In this document: positions 25,441-38,100 of the stretch, piece by piece
Numbering within the stretch: the stretch's first letter is position 1
Layout: each line of letters begins with the position of its first letter
Assembly: GCA_014871385.1 (NCBI GenBank)
Contig: CM026427.1
Span: 1,732,068 to 1,796,067, forward strand
DNA from: Ceratodon purpureus
Lineage: Eukaryota; Streptophyta; Bryopsida; Pseudoditrichales; Ditrichaceae
DNA length: 64,000 nt
Reading direction: 5' to 3'
Translations under genes and position numbers: made by a program
The notes under the pieces: generated by a model
Databases searched by the model: none
The model's input: only the letters and a program-made list of their open reading frames with translations
Told to the model about the DNA's origin: nothing

Positions 25441-27207
25441 TTTTCTCTTTAATGGCATGAGCCTTATTGTTCTAAAAATTTCATCCTAATGGATTATAGA
25501 TATTAGAAGATTATAGCGATTGAAATTTAAAAATAAAATTTTTGGACATAATTTTTAACTAGGTTGACATACTCTAGGTTAGCCCAGCAAACACAAAACT
25601 CCATTTTGGGTGCCATAACTATTTTTCAAAACATCTATTTGAAAAAGAAAATAGATTCCCTTAAAGCTCTTGTTACGGCAAACATTCACAAAGAGTTTCA
25701 AAAAACCTATCTAAAATTGACATCACAGGTACATGCCCGAACTTTCAAAAAGCCCAAATGTGAACAATTGTCCTTTAGAGGTTAACTGTGGACTATCATA
25801 GTGGTATTATCTAATTGAAGAAAATGCTTGTTATTATATGAAGAAAATTTTGGATAGAGAAAATGCTGTATTTTTATGAATAATGTCTTTGTGAAAACCA
25901 CAAGGCACCATAATCTATGTCTTTATTTAGTTAATTTGGCCAGAGGTCCCTAAAGCTTTCCTTCATTTCATGTCGCTCATGAATTCACATTGAACGGTCA
26001 TCACGAATTTTCAGTCCTGTGTTTTTAACAACAATTTTAAAAATTCATTGAAAAATAAATAAACACTTGGGATGAAATTTATTTGAAAGTACACCAAATA
26101 GTTTATTTTTCATAATCATGATTTTGTAAGATAAGATAATCATACTAATCATACTAATCTGCATCAAAATTAAAATTTACAATTTTCTTAGAACTGTCAG
26201 TGTATGGTGTTCCCAGATTCATTCAAGGTAAATATCAAGTAGTATATACATTAAAAATATAAAAACTTAAAAATCTTAATGACTCATCAAGCATGCATGG
26301 ATAGTTTGGGATTTTCAAGGTAATATGGAATAAAACATTGGACTGACTAAGAGGCTCCTATTAATCCCACGGTGACACGTCGCCCACCGCTAACATAGAA
26401 TCAGACTGAATTGCCGACTGTCTGCACTCAGCATTCTGATATTGCAGGAAGCATCACGTGACAATGTGGACCTATTGGGAACCCATGACTACCTCCAAAA
26501 CAACAGGCTTTACTGGCTTCTGTAGCAGTCATCTCCTCCCACAGTTCAAACCAGTGACCAGACCTGTGACCATGCCTGTGACTTGGACCCAAAATATATG
26601 GTGAGTTACCTGGAGACTCAAATTTCAGTCACACAGTCATGCCAAGATTCAGGTATTTTCATATTCTTTTTCATTGTCCAACTACCTACCGTTGTTCAGT
26701 ACTGAAGCTTCTCTTGTCGGATCTCCTCCAGACATGCAAATTGCATTCCTTCGATTGTTCAACATGTACTTTTACACATTTTTGGCATGACCGTGTCTTC
26801 CTTTGCTTACCTTTCAGCAAAAAAGACGAATCCTGAAACTACAGTCAAAGCCCTCGTCCTGCTTGAATATTTCCACTAAGTTTATATGAATCTAGGTGAG
26901 TGGCTGAAGGGAGTCTAAAGTTCAGTTGGGCGTGCACATGTTATTGGTGTCCCGGTATCTGATTTCATGCACACACACACTTAAAATTGCTCTGAAGTAT
27001 GTGAAGAACATATGCAAGATGTCGAAGACTTTTCTAAAGAATGAGATCAATTGATTATTGAAAATGAAATAGCATAACTTTGTGAATGTAGCTTATCTAA
27101 ATTAAAAGAGTTAAACCAATAATTTTAATTCCAAGACGGTATAGTGTATGCAACAGAACAATAACTTATATCCTAAACAGATGAGACATATCTATTGTAG
27201 AACATTA
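25441..27207. other. Gene-free spacer between elements A and B
   Basis: Moderately AT-rich DNA without a supported coding frame or RNA gene. Element A ends at its left edge and element B begins at its right edge. Confidence 0.55.
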
Positions 27208-27233
27208 CACTAGTGGAAACATCGACCGGCTCC
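27208..27233 (+). repeat. Left terminus of element B
   Basis: CACTAGTGGAAACATCGACC. The first 12 bases match the right terminus of element A read inwards. It is followed by several GAGTCC/GGACTC-type motifs over the next 120 bases. The partner terminus is outside the window. Confidence 0.8.
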
Positions 27234-27539
27234 AGGCGCCAGTCCACGCGCGAGTCCGCGTACAAGAGCTGAGTCCACCTGCGTGGAGTCGTGAGCAGTG
27301 GGGTGGAGTCGGGCATGCCTGAGTTAGCAAAGTGCATTCTGAGCCCCGACAGGGTTTGAACCCGCGTGAGGTGCATGTTACGTGCCTGCGGTGGGGCCAA
27401 CTTTTTTTTTTTAGCCCAAGTTACTATGGATTGAGTTACCCCTTTGTGTGAATTATTGTTGGATGAACAAATCTGTGTAAACATATTATGTACTGTGTTA
27501 CCGATCGGAGAAATTACTGTTACGGATTATGTTTTCACC

Positions 27540-27775
27540 TATATCCGGATGGCAGTAGTGGGTGGCATCGATTGATGTCCGTGTTCCGTGGGTGCTGCTT
27601 ATGTCCGGGACCCTTTCTGCCATAACCGGTTGGGTTGTTTGTATCCGGAGTGGCGGTTTATATCCGGCGTGTTTGGTGCATGTCCCGGTTAGGGTTTGAG
27701 GTCCGGGATAAGGGTTGAGGTTCCGGTTTTAGGGTGTAAATATCCGTATGTGTTTTATAACCGGGTATATGCACA
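27540..27775. repeat. Subterminal CCGG-cored motif array, element B
   Basis: About ten motifs such as ATATCCGGAT, GTCCGGGA, ATAACCGGTT, GTATCCGG, TGTCCCGGTT and ATAACCGGGTATAT within 235 bases. They are the same motif class, in the same position relative to the Transposase_24 gene, as the array in element A. Confidence 0.7.
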
Positions 27776-27799
27776 GGGTATTGAATGACGTCGCATGGT

Positions 27800-27905
27800 T
27801 AGATTTAGGGTTAGGGTTGAGTAAAGTACGGATCGGGTTAGGGTTGAGTAAAGTATGATTAGGGTTAGGGTTGAGTAAAGTATGATTAGGTTTAGGGTTT
27901 GGGTA
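27800..27905. repeat. Short tandem array with telomere-like TTAGGG motifs
   Basis: About three imperfect copies of a 26-28 bp unit of the form GGGTTAGGGTTGAGTAAAGT, with GATTTAGGGTTAGGG at the start and GTTTAGGGTTTGGG at the end. Each unit carries one or two TTAGGG/TTTAGGG motifs. The placement inside element B argues against a true telomere remnant. Confidence 0.75.
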
Positions 27906-28259
27906 ATGATTCGATTGAGCTTTTAGAATATTGAATAATTAATGTACGCTATTTAAATAGGTATAATAAATGTAGAATGATGCGTTTAAATTTAGTTTAA
28001 ATATCGTACGTTTAATATTAGAATGTTATCGGAATATTCGGTTATTTTAGAATTGGAATGTCGGAAAGTTAGACCAATCAGATTATTGGAAAAATGAAAA
28101 AAAAATTGGGAATTCGGGATAATTAATGAATTTATTTATTGTATAAATGAACGAAATAGAATAATTGAGATATAATGCGAAACGAATAAATTAAACCACA
28201 TGTCGTTCTGTGATGACGGTACATAGCTCAGTTGGCAAATGAAGCGGAACAGGCGTGCT

Positions 28260-29196
28260 TTAACCCCTAACTATCCTTAAAACCCAAAATGGGTTTTTGC
28301 ACTTTCGGGCAGCCCAGATGGAGGGGTTAAAAGTAATATTTTTTTTCAATATTTTTACTGGATGCTCCCTTTACGGTAAGGTCTATGTAGTAAAAAATTT
28401 GAAGCCAAATTCCAATTTTAGAACCTTCATCTAGAAATTTTAGGTTTCAAATCCAAAACGGGCAGTCTAAAATTAGGTCTTTTTACAAAAACAAAAATTG
28501 AAGTATGTTCATAACCAAATCACTATTCAAATTCCATAGTGACCTAAGTCAAAAAGTTTACCAATTTTACAAGGGCAGCCTCCAAAACTTACAAAGACAA
28601 GCTTCAAAGTTTTTAGTAATTTTTGAATTTTTCCTTTAAAAATTGGTCAAAATTCGAGATTTTTGAATTTTTGAATTTTTTTTTCTTCTGAAAATCACAA
28701 ATTAATGAAGGTACCTACTCACCGTTCAATTTTTCTTTAGCTCACAAACTGTTTTTGTAATGCATGTTTTACTATTTTGTCAATTTTATACCTTCTTATA
28801 GAAAATAATTTTTATGAAGGTCTAAAAAGCGTTTTTTGGGCCTAAATTTTTGCATGAGCATACCTAACCTAGTTAGCTACATGGAAAAAAATGTGACCAA
28901 AATGTTTGAAGTAATAATCATCAAGTCTCCCTTTGGCCCATTTGCACCATGCCTCTCAGCTAAGGCCCAAAAAAATATCTGCTGAAACTTTGAACACTAC
29001 GATCTCACTAATGAAAAACATCCAACGGTTGAAATTTGAATCAGTTCTTCCAAGTAGGGTTAGGTACAAGATCTTACGGTTGAATCTCCAAAAAAATATA
29101 AATAAATTGTTTCATATCCTCGGGAGGGCATAGTAGTAAAAAATGGCAGTTTTGAGGATTCAAGCTCTCAAAAACACAAGGAAATTTAGGGGTTAA
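28260..29196. mobile_element. TTAA-flanked short inverted-repeat element, copy 2 (0.9 kb), inside element B
   Basis: Starts TTAACCCCTAA and ends TTTAGGGGTTAA, so both borders are TTAA followed inwards by CCCC. Internal matches to the copy at 10752-11559 include AATGGGTTTTT with GGGCAG near the left end, and ACTTTGAAC and GATCTTACGGTT near the right end. There is no transposase gene. The copies are clearly diverged, so the family is old or broad. A tRNA A-box-like phrase (TAGCTCAGTTGGCAAATG) lies just outside the left border at about 28226, without a matching B-box. Confidence 0.6.
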
Positions 29197-29310
29197 CAGC
29201 AACCCTCTAACTTACAGAAGTCTATGTAATTCTAAGGTTATGCAAGGTGTACAGGGACACACAATATGGGAGTCTCGAGACTCGTAACTCGCCGAAATTT
29301 TAGCTGTAGT

Positions 29311-32187
29311 TTAGGGTTTAGGAGCTGAGACGTCGAGTGCGGTGTTGTCGCGAACCAGGAGGTGTGATGCCCATTTCACATAAACTCCCGATCCAAACTG
29401 TGGCACCTTGGCTTCGGTAATGGTGCGGAATGGTTGGCGATCGAACTCACTATAGAGCAAGGGGGCAGCGGCTTCATACACGAAGTGAACTTGGACCATC
29501 TGTTGCCCCTGGTCGCACGGAGTATATTACAGGTTCTTGCTCTTCGACTTCCAACTGATACCGCTCTTACCATATGCGACGGGCAGATCAGGGTAGTTCG
29601 GATGTAGTATCCAACACCTTTTGTTGCATGCTATTGGGCCAGCGTCTTTGTCCCGTGGAGAGATACGCCCATGGACAGGAGGTTCAATTGGAGGAACGTC
29701 ATGGAGCGGGGCCTTTGATTTCAGGTACTTCCTCTGCACTTTCTTCTTTACGGGACTAGGAACAGGTGTGGAGTGAGATCGTGTGACCGTGCATCGAGGT
29801 TGAGTCATGAAGTCAGGGTTCGACGATAAATCGTCGTCTCCTAATTCAATGCTGTTTGGTGCTGGAGGTGGCGATGGAGATCCCAGAATGGCAATAGGAG
29901 CGGCGACTTGGGCAATGCGGATTTGAGGCGAGGAGGAAGTAGACATGGGGGTTGTTGTGGTTGGAGCCGCAGGAGGGAGCTGGGGTATCACGGAATGAGT
30001 ATTGGGACTTGGGGGCGCATGCTGAGCGTTGATTGGGGGGTTCTGGGGCCGGCTACGGTTGATAGGAGAGGCTGAAACGGATCCATGGCCAAGTTCCACA
30101 TTAGCAGGGGAGTTTGGAGGGTTATACCTGGGGAATTCGGTGTTCATGCCGTGTGTGGAGGTCGCCATCGCGACTAGCATTTCCTTCATGTCCTTCAATA
30201 CGCCGATGGTCTCTGTCTGAGAGCGATCCAGTCTGCCCACCGTCGCCTCCATGTGTGTTTTCCATGCGTCTTCACGCATTTGATCTGCCACCCTATTTGT
30301 ATGGTGAGTTCGGGCATACTCGGGAGTGATTTGCACAAGCCATAGAAATTGGATCATAATCTAATGTCATAAATTGCATTTTAGAGACTACAATTCAGAA
30401 TAGCTCAATGTTGCTCTTACGATTTTTTGACAGCGTGTCAGGGACAAGAGGAGCAGATACTGTGAGTGATTTAGAAAACGTACTTGGGGGAAGACAGCGG
30501 TGTCTCGGAGTTCAGCGCCACCGGCCTTAGAGCTTGTAGTGAAAAATGTATCGCCAAGGTGAGTTGTTCTGTTCGTGACGTTGTTGTTTACCGGTGCATA
30601 TTCTCCAGCACTTGGATTCTCTGGTTCGCAGACGTCAGTGTCGTCTTGGATGACATGAGAGTACCCGTTGAACACCTGCACGTTATAGAACTGTTAGCCA
30701 AATCTCATGTGCAAAACAAAATTTTTATGCAATTAAGCGAGCCAACGTGTGAGATCAAACAAATAGTGAATAAGGTTCACATTATAAGGGGCGGGGACAT
30801 GTGCCTCGGAAAACCTATGATGCAATTCAGGCCGGTATGTGAGTTGAAATAAACAGTATACGCAATTGAAAGTATGCAATTGAGGTAGTGGGCATCAATT
30901 TCAAGTAACTCAGAGAATAATTGCATAATGGTTTAGGGTGTAAACCGAATTACTTACCTCCTCGCTCGGACTGTATGTGAACACAGGATATGTGTCTCCA
31001 GGAGGAGTTCTTGGAGGGAGACTATTGCCGCTGCCACCCGATCCCGAGGATTGTACTCCGAGAGCACGCTTTTCCTGCATCTCTCTTGACTTACGTCTGC
31101 CTTCTTCGCTGTCCCAATGAGGGAGCCAAGCCTTCCAAGCCTCGTCGGGGCAGTCTTCATGTTGCTTCGTTGTGTCGTAATAGTGTTGGCGCCAGGTGGA
31201 TTTCCAGTGTGCAAGTGCACCTTCTAGGTACTTGGAGAGGTAACCAGGATCAAGTGCAGTGGGGGTATATGTATACATGCTGTCTAATTCACGTTGCAAG
31301 GTGAGTAGAAGTAGTTGCCACTCGCCGGGGCGTTTTGCGTAGGATTGGTAGGTCCAATTGACAAGACGGCGAGCTATAGATTTGCAAGTAGAATGCCACT
31401 TTGTGCGAAGACCTATGAACTTACCTTGGTCATTTGTTGGGATGGGGTATTTCGGTTTACGTCCTTCCGCATGTGAAGCTGCCGTCTCCTTGAAAAATGC
31501 AGGCTCGTAACTCCTTTGTTGGCGGCGACGCTTGTTTTGGGCGCCTCTGTCAAGCGACAGGTTGTGTCGAGGTGTTCCGGTACTCGAAGTTGGTAACGAA
31601 CCTTGGCTGAGCGATGGGCCGCTGGATGCTGGAGTATGAAGTGCAGGGACAGCGTGAGACTCTACTCCGATTCGATTGGCCTCGGGATGCCTGTGCACAG
31701 GGACTTGGATCGGTCCTAGTTGTGGAGGGTGGAGATAGCCAGGTTCACGCGGAGATACTGAAGGTGCGGGTGGGATGATGTTCCCGTACCTGGAATGGGC
31801 TTGGGGGCCTGATACAACAGGTAAGGGTGCATAATTTGGATTCCTAAACTGCGCAAGATAGAGCACCGTCGTGATTGTTAGGGTTTACATTGTTAGTTGA
31901 ATGGTGAAGTAATTGAAATATCATGATTTCCAGAACAATGCGATCAGAAGGCAGAGGAGGAAAATCAAACCGGGAGACATACTCACATTACTGGTCGGGT
32001 TCTGGGCGAAGGCTCCATCTTGCTGATGGCCCTGGGAATACATCCTCGCTCCAAACTCGAAGAGGTCCGCGATGGCTTGGGCGTAGTAGTAACGCAGGAT
32101 CTTGGCGCCAGCGATCGCAAAGGAGTCGTCTGAGGAGCATTCCTCCTGGTAATTGCGAGACCTTGATGTGCTGCCTTGTATAGACAT
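29311..32187 (-). pseudogene. Transposase_24-type partner protein of element B (in-frame stop)
   Basis: Four exons on the minus strand, all phase 0: 32187-31987, 31848-30958, 30675-30484 and 30318-29311, about 763 residues ignoring the stop. Exon 1 starts MSIQGSTSRSRNYQEE. Exon 2 contains the conserved core: YLSKYLEGALAHWKSTWRQ, then CPDEAWKAWLPHWDSEEGRR and MQEKRALG. Exon 4 has a helical segment (HMEATVGRLDRSQTE), a long proline/serine linker, a short acidic patch (SIELGDDD), and the C-terminal domain CWILHP, GISWKSKS, GQQMVQVHFVYE, RQPFRTIT and GSGVYVKWASHLL. A TAA at 29527-29529 interrupts that last domain. Exon number, phases and order match element A, while sequence identity is low outside the motifs. 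Confidence 0.8.
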
Positions 32188-32846
32188 GGTGGTCGTTAGG
32201 GTTAGCCGTCACGAGGGATGTAGCAGCCAAGATCGAAGATCTAAAACCCTGCAAGAAAAAAGAGCCACCGTGACGAGATGGCAAACACGAATAGCCCCTG
32301 ACAAAGTGCACTCGGAATTTCAGCGGATATTTAGATTTACGTGCTACAAGTGGTCCACTCTGGAGATTGGTGCCTAAGTTAGTCGAAGCACGACGAGGTT
32401 GTGAAGAAAACAGGTAGCTGGACGTGGAGAATGTCAGGAGGTGACTCTATAGTTGAGGAGGCGATGTGCATGCCCTGACGTAAAGGGAATTTCCACCAAC
32501 GGAGGCTGGGAGGAATCTGACAGGGCAGGCGTGCACACATTGGCCATGTGTCGATTTGGTCATTTTTAGCAATCTAAAATAGAAGAAAACGGCGCATCAA
32601 CAAAGGCCGTCGTCTGGATTTATCCGTACTTGACTGGTAAGCTCCTGATATTATCTACGACCAATCCCCATGATGTGCCTCCTCTTGAATGCTTAATTGG
32701 TGGTGTGGTACTAACGGTCTAGCACTAGCAGACTTGTCAATGCGGCTTTCTTAAGTGTCAACGGACTCTAAAAGTACAATGCGTGTGGATGTTTATAAGA
32801 CAGGATCGGAGTGTCTCTGAACTCGTTTCTTTCTGGAATTGTAGTC
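32188..32846. promoter_or_regulatory. Divergent intergenic region of element B
   Basis: About 660 bases separate the start of the minus-strand Transposase_24 gene from the ATG of the plus-strand transposase. Both promoters must lie here. No TATA box is obvious. Confidence 0.4.
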
Positions 32847-34883
32847 ATGGAGTACGATGTTGGCCATACCACTCTCCACTTAAGGTGGAGGATTGAAGCA
32901 AGGGATGCGAAGCTTGATGCCAGGGAGGAGAGGTTAGCGGATTTGAGTGGCAGTGACGTAAGAGTCTGCAAATGCAACGTTTGTAGAGGGGAGATCAGAT
33001 CCACGCGAAAGAGGGCTGTGGTCAAGTATCATCTGCAACGTTATGGACGATCTCCTATGCTACGTGGGTCTACTGAGGTATGCTCATAATCTTTCCTGTT
33101 TTCATTTGAGGGGACGGATTGCATTCAGAAAGTTGACGGTCTGGTGTTAGTCGGGGTGAGACTGTAGAGCTACTCTGAAGCCAACTTTTAGGGGTTCGGT
33201 GTTTACATCATAGCGGTGCATCATCGCTTCTTGTGATCGGAGCTCGTCTGTTGTGACTTATTAAATTCTGTTTTCTGTCAGGGTGATATTTTTGAGGGGC
33301 GGGGTATGACGTATACATAGGAATTATATGTGGCCATTGCTGATAGTCTTGGCGATGATCTAACGCTGTCTTCTGTGGTGCTGCAGAATTATCCACATGA
33401 TGACTCCGACAACGAGTGGGACAGTGCGATTGTTCGGGATTTCGGATTGAGGGGACGGACCTACGTGAGGGAACCTGAGAACCAGCTTGACGACGACGTC
33501 AATATATTTGAGGCCGTTCAACATGCATTCCAGATTTATGACGAAGATGTCGGAGGTGCCGGGATTGTGGTGGATGAGGGAGGCGTCAACATCGACGATG
33601 ACGAGGGTCTCCCGGACGAAGCTGGCGCAGGTGAAGCGGGTCTCCAGGAAGAGGACCGTCCCGACGATGACCTGCCCCACATTGAGGATCCAGGGCTTAG
33701 TGATATGGGCAATGCACCGCAGGTTTTGCAAGACAGTGCGACCACCCCCCTCTACGCAGGTGCACGGTTGACTTCTTTGACAACAACGTTGCTTTTGCTA
33801 AATTGCTTAAGAACACATGGGGCCAGCAACGTCTTGATCAACGAGATTTTCCGCATTCTTAGCCATAGCGTCTTGCCGACTATCAACTCCCTACCTGTCT
33901 CGGAGTACGCTCCATCAAAACTACTGAAATTGCTCGGGTTGTCTTATGACCTCATTCATGCCTGTCCCAAAGGTTGCATGCTTTTTAGGGGACCTGAAGA
34001 TGGGCAGCTCCATTCGTGCTCAAAGTGTGGGGAGGCGCGTTTTAGACAAGTTGGTACATCACAGGTTCCGGTGAAGGTGTTACGACACTTTCCCTTGATT
34101 CCGCGACTACAGCGGATGTACAGCACACCGGAACAGGCAGCGTACATGACGTAGTACATTCTGAACAAGAGTACCGATGGTATGATTCGACACGTCGCAG
34201 ATTCTGCGCACTGGAGATTTGTGGATGAGGAGCTTGGCGATTTTGGAGAGGAGGTACGTAATGTTCGATTGGGAATGGCCACAGATGGTGTAAACCCATT
34301 CTCCATTAAGAGGAGCACATGGAGCACCTGGCCGGTTATCATGCTTAATTATAACGTCCCCCCTTGGATGACGATGAAAAAACATTTCTTAATGTTATCC
34401 TTGATTATTCCCGGGAAGCAAGCTGTTTCGAGTGAGAATTTTGATGTTTATCTGCAGCCCCTACTCGAAGAACTTCATCTTCTGTGGTCTGTGGGTGTGC
34501 AGACACACGATGCCTCGAACTACGGCGGTTCATCAAACTTCCTGATGAGGGCAGTCCTATTATGGACAATCCATGACTTCCCCGCGTACGGCATCGTCGC
34601 GGGGTGTGTAACAAAAGGTTAGAGGGGTTGTCCCTCCTGTGGACCAGAAACAACATCTCGACGTTCTACAGCATTGAAGAAGAACGTCTATGACGGAGCC
34701 TAATATCGACCTTACCTCCCCGCGGACCATCCCTGGCGTTTTGACCTGTCATTTAATGGAGAGGAGGAGTTGCGCAGTGAACCCCAGCCAGTGACGGGGG
34801 AAGATGTCATCAGGTGGGGTGCGGTCCGAGAGGCTTGGGTTGCAGATGGAGCCACCCCTGCTACTTCGGATCCAGTGCGCACA
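32847..34883 (+). pseudogene. CACTA tnp2-type transposase of element B, 5' part (stops; cut by element C)
   Basis: Exon 1 (32847-33077) encodes the transposase-associated domain with VCKCNVCRGEIRS and HLQRYGRSPM. Exon 2 (33387-34883) holds the tnp2 core: HDDSDNEWDSAIVRDFGL, CPKGCMLFRG with CSKCGEARFRQ, VKVLRHFPLIPRLQRMYSTP, ATDGVNPFSIKRSTWSTWP, ENFDVYLQPLLEELHLL and LLWTIHDFPAYG. It ends in VIRWGAVREAW and SDPVRT, exactly where element C begins. Three in-frame stops lie at 34152-34154, 34620-34622 and 34701-34703, with no net frame change in this exon. At the first, element A has tryptophan. At the third, A has glutamine. Both fit C-to-T decay on one strand or the other. The exon continues at 58345. 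Confidence 0.92.
34881..34883. repeat. Target duplication of element C, left copy (ACA)
   Basis: ACA immediately precedes CACTAGTAGG at 34884 and recurs at 58342-58344 after the right terminus. Three-base duplications are typical of CACTA elements. Confidence 0.9.
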
Positions 34884-34896
34884 CACTAGTAGGAAT
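34884..34896 (+). repeat. Left terminal inverted repeat of element C
   Basis: CACTAGTAGGAAT, identical to the right end read inwards (58329-58341). A further shared CCTGA follows at slightly different spacing. Confidence 0.95.
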
Positions 34897-35187
34897 CCTG
34901 AAAAAAACGACGTCTTAATCGACATGGTTCGAAGTCATTCTGTACAGGGGGACCAAAAAATGACGCATACTTTTCCTGTCGATCCGGACCAGTCCTTCTT
35001 GTGTCCGCGTCGTTTCTCACAATTTTTACTCCTGCAGTAAATCGATCTTGCCGGAGCGACTGGTAGTCCGAGATGTTCATCCTGCTTAGAGCGCAGTATG
35101 TACAGCACTTAGAATTCAATACTCCAGAATGGCGTCATTGTATTAACTCCTGTCATGTTCATTGTATTAGCATGTGTCAAATGTCAC

Positions 35188-38100
35188 TTATTGCCCTGAA
35201 ATCTTCTTCCGGTATTCGTTGAGTTCTCTGTCGGCGGCTGAATAGTCGGCTCCGGACAGATTATCCTTCACACGCGTCTTCGTCCCCTTCATCGGTTTTT
35301 TTTTCCTAGAGTCATATTCCAATCCCTTCTTATCCTGTGCTAATTCAACACGTGTTTCTTCGCAGACACTCCACATCAACGAGTTATTTAATTTCGTTAC
35401 CGTCGATTCTTTGCGTTAGATGTCGGCTCAGATTGACAAGTGTCAAGCATTAATTGTATCCTCACAATCAATCATTATCGCTGATTAAATAAAATTCCGT
35501 TTATATTAAAACGGGTTTAAAAACCCCGGATACAGCATATGAGCGACCTATACAGGGATTAACCACCTTCCCCCATCCTCGTAGCCTATCTTATATACTG
35601 TTGCTTTCACTTCTATAATCTATTCAGTCACTGGAACTCTCTACGACTTCTATGACTACAATCGCAAAATGCTTCTTCTGCTCTACTGTACTGGTTAGTC
35701 GACAGCAACTTGCAAGTTCTGCCTACTGCCATGGACTAAGCAACTAAAGTATGCATTAGCAGCGTTAACATCACATTGTCAGCTATGTCTGCTACGAAGC
35801 AGTCATTCACGTCTAGGAAATCTTACTCACTCTCGGAAGAAGATGTACTCCTTAAACCAGAGGACACTAGACCCAATCGCGTCTTTCAAAGTCACCTGCT
35901 CTGCCTCTTCAACTGGCATCATGAGGGGTAAGTCTACTATTACCTCCTCTAAGTTAACGCGCATATACCTCTGCGGAATTGGACGGTTGTGGAACAACCC
36001 CTCCCCACCACCGCTTAGTACTGTACCGGCGGCGACTCTTACGTTCACATCCAGCGGATCCCCAAGCCAGACTCTGTCCCCAGGTAGAATCTGCTAAGGA
36101 TACCAAGCTCAGTTAGTCAAGCGTAATGGGACTTTCTCTTATTGTAACTAATGCTGAGCTGACAACATCTGAGCATAGAGTTTACCTCAAGAGACATCAG
36201 ACATATCATAATTATTCTAAGCAAGAAACACCTCCTCCTGTCTTCCGACATTGGATTGTTACTCTGTAGTCTTGATCAAATCGAGGAGAGCTAATTCTCT
36301 CGCAACCAATATATAGATATATCTACCCTGAAATGGCTAACAAAACCATCATGTTTTGATCAAACCCTGAGATGAAAAAGTTTCGTTGGCATTACCTCTT
36401 TTGCTGGTCTGTCTATGCCTCCGGAATTCATTCCATCGAAAACCTACACGAATAGGCATATATGATTAGTTCGGCTTTGTTAACCCAGGTTTACGATGAC
36501 AACACATTCAAAGATTGAACCACCACGTACCTCTAACAGACTTGTATTCGGAATCGCATTACTCGTATCTTCATTGATCTGGTTCACAGGAACAAGTGAC
36601 TCTAAAATTTCCAAACTGGGATGTTTAGCTTTTAATATGTATGGTCAGAATATATAAGTACAATGATTATATCGCCTCCAACTGATACAATCTTGCACCA
36701 CAGATATACACTGTAACAAATAGTTCAAGCTCCTATTCTACAAAACAAGTGCGGTGAAGTATATAGATGAGTAACGCAACCAAACAGTACGGCGGATTAT
36801 GACTAAAATCTCATATTGTTCATTACTTCAATTACTGCTCCATCGGGTATGGCGCTTAAACTACGCCGTAATCATAAGTTCAGCATAACCCCTCGTAGAA
36901 GTCGTCATCACATTCGATTCAACGGTTAATCTGATCAGACAAAATGAAGCAAGATCATGTGAAGATGTTTCAGGTCTAAGTGCGAAGCCGATGATTATAT
37001 AATCCGGGTTTAATATCTGTGAGAGAAATCACCTTCGACTGGTTGAAGTATTTCTCCTTCACATTAGCTGCGCCATCCTTATTGGTGTTGGTACTCTGTC
37101 ACAACACACCAACCCCAAATCTGTTAGTCGTCTATCATATTCAGTCATATTTCGAGTTCCTACTACCTTTCTAAATGTTTCACAAGTGCTCATCATATTT
37201 GTTTGGATTTATGTGATTTCACATCTCACATGAGCTAAGTTATCCATTAAAACATATATGTCCGATACATAGTACAGCACAATTTGCATACCGAAGAAAG
37301 TAACAAAATCTGCAAAAGTCAATTTTGCACCATAACTTTACTCTCTCCCCAATTACACGGAGGAACTGCTGCGATTAAATCCAAGACATGCACAGACGTT
37401 AGCTCAAGCGTACCAATACAATGTAATGTATATAATAATCGAAGCTGTGCTTACTGGTATATCAAGTAAGCACAATAGTTTTTATACATTCAGTACTACA
37501 TACGAAATCAATTTCACTCATGGTTGAACGGTATGTTCCAGCATACCTTTATTTCATTGTTCCGATCTTTCACGCCACTTTTCACTTTACCGCCCACATC
37601 ACACCCCTCGTCTTCCGAAGACTTGCAATTATCATCCCACCACTTTTCACTACTTCCCGGAGCCCCAAACTCTTCTTCCCTTTGAAATGCGGCGTCATCT
37701 TCGTCCTCTGATGAAATTTCGAGCGGTGGTGTAGCAGATCGTCTAATTTCCTTACCTTTTCTATCGGGAGGACGTGCAAAAGTATTCAACAGAGTATGAA
37801 TCATACTCTCCATATGTTCCAGCCGCCTGTTAGTCTCTTGTTGATTCCGCTCCATCGAGGATAGTCTAACAGCATTTTTCTTTTCCATTTCCTACATTAT
37901 CAATCACACCCGTCCTCAGCGAGAGTGTTCTCTCACGTTACACATAACCTGGTACATAATCCGACAGAAACATAGGACAATAATGTACTGTCCAAAATGT
38001 ATAAAAACCTTATCAACCTACATAGTTTCGTCCCGCATAGTGATTGTTCATTCTGTATCCACGCAAACCTAGGGTTCAGTGCAAGGTAGTTGTCAAATTG

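Noticed and set aside
27340-27380. tRNA B-box-like GGGTTCAAACCC on the minus strand
   Set aside because: No A-box at suitable distance and no stem pairing; it lies within the terminal region of element B.
28215-28260. tRNA A-box-like phrase TAGCTCAGTTGGCAAATG
   Set aside because: No B-box or cloverleaf follows, even after removing the TTAA element that interrupts the sequence, so I do not call a tRNA or SINE.
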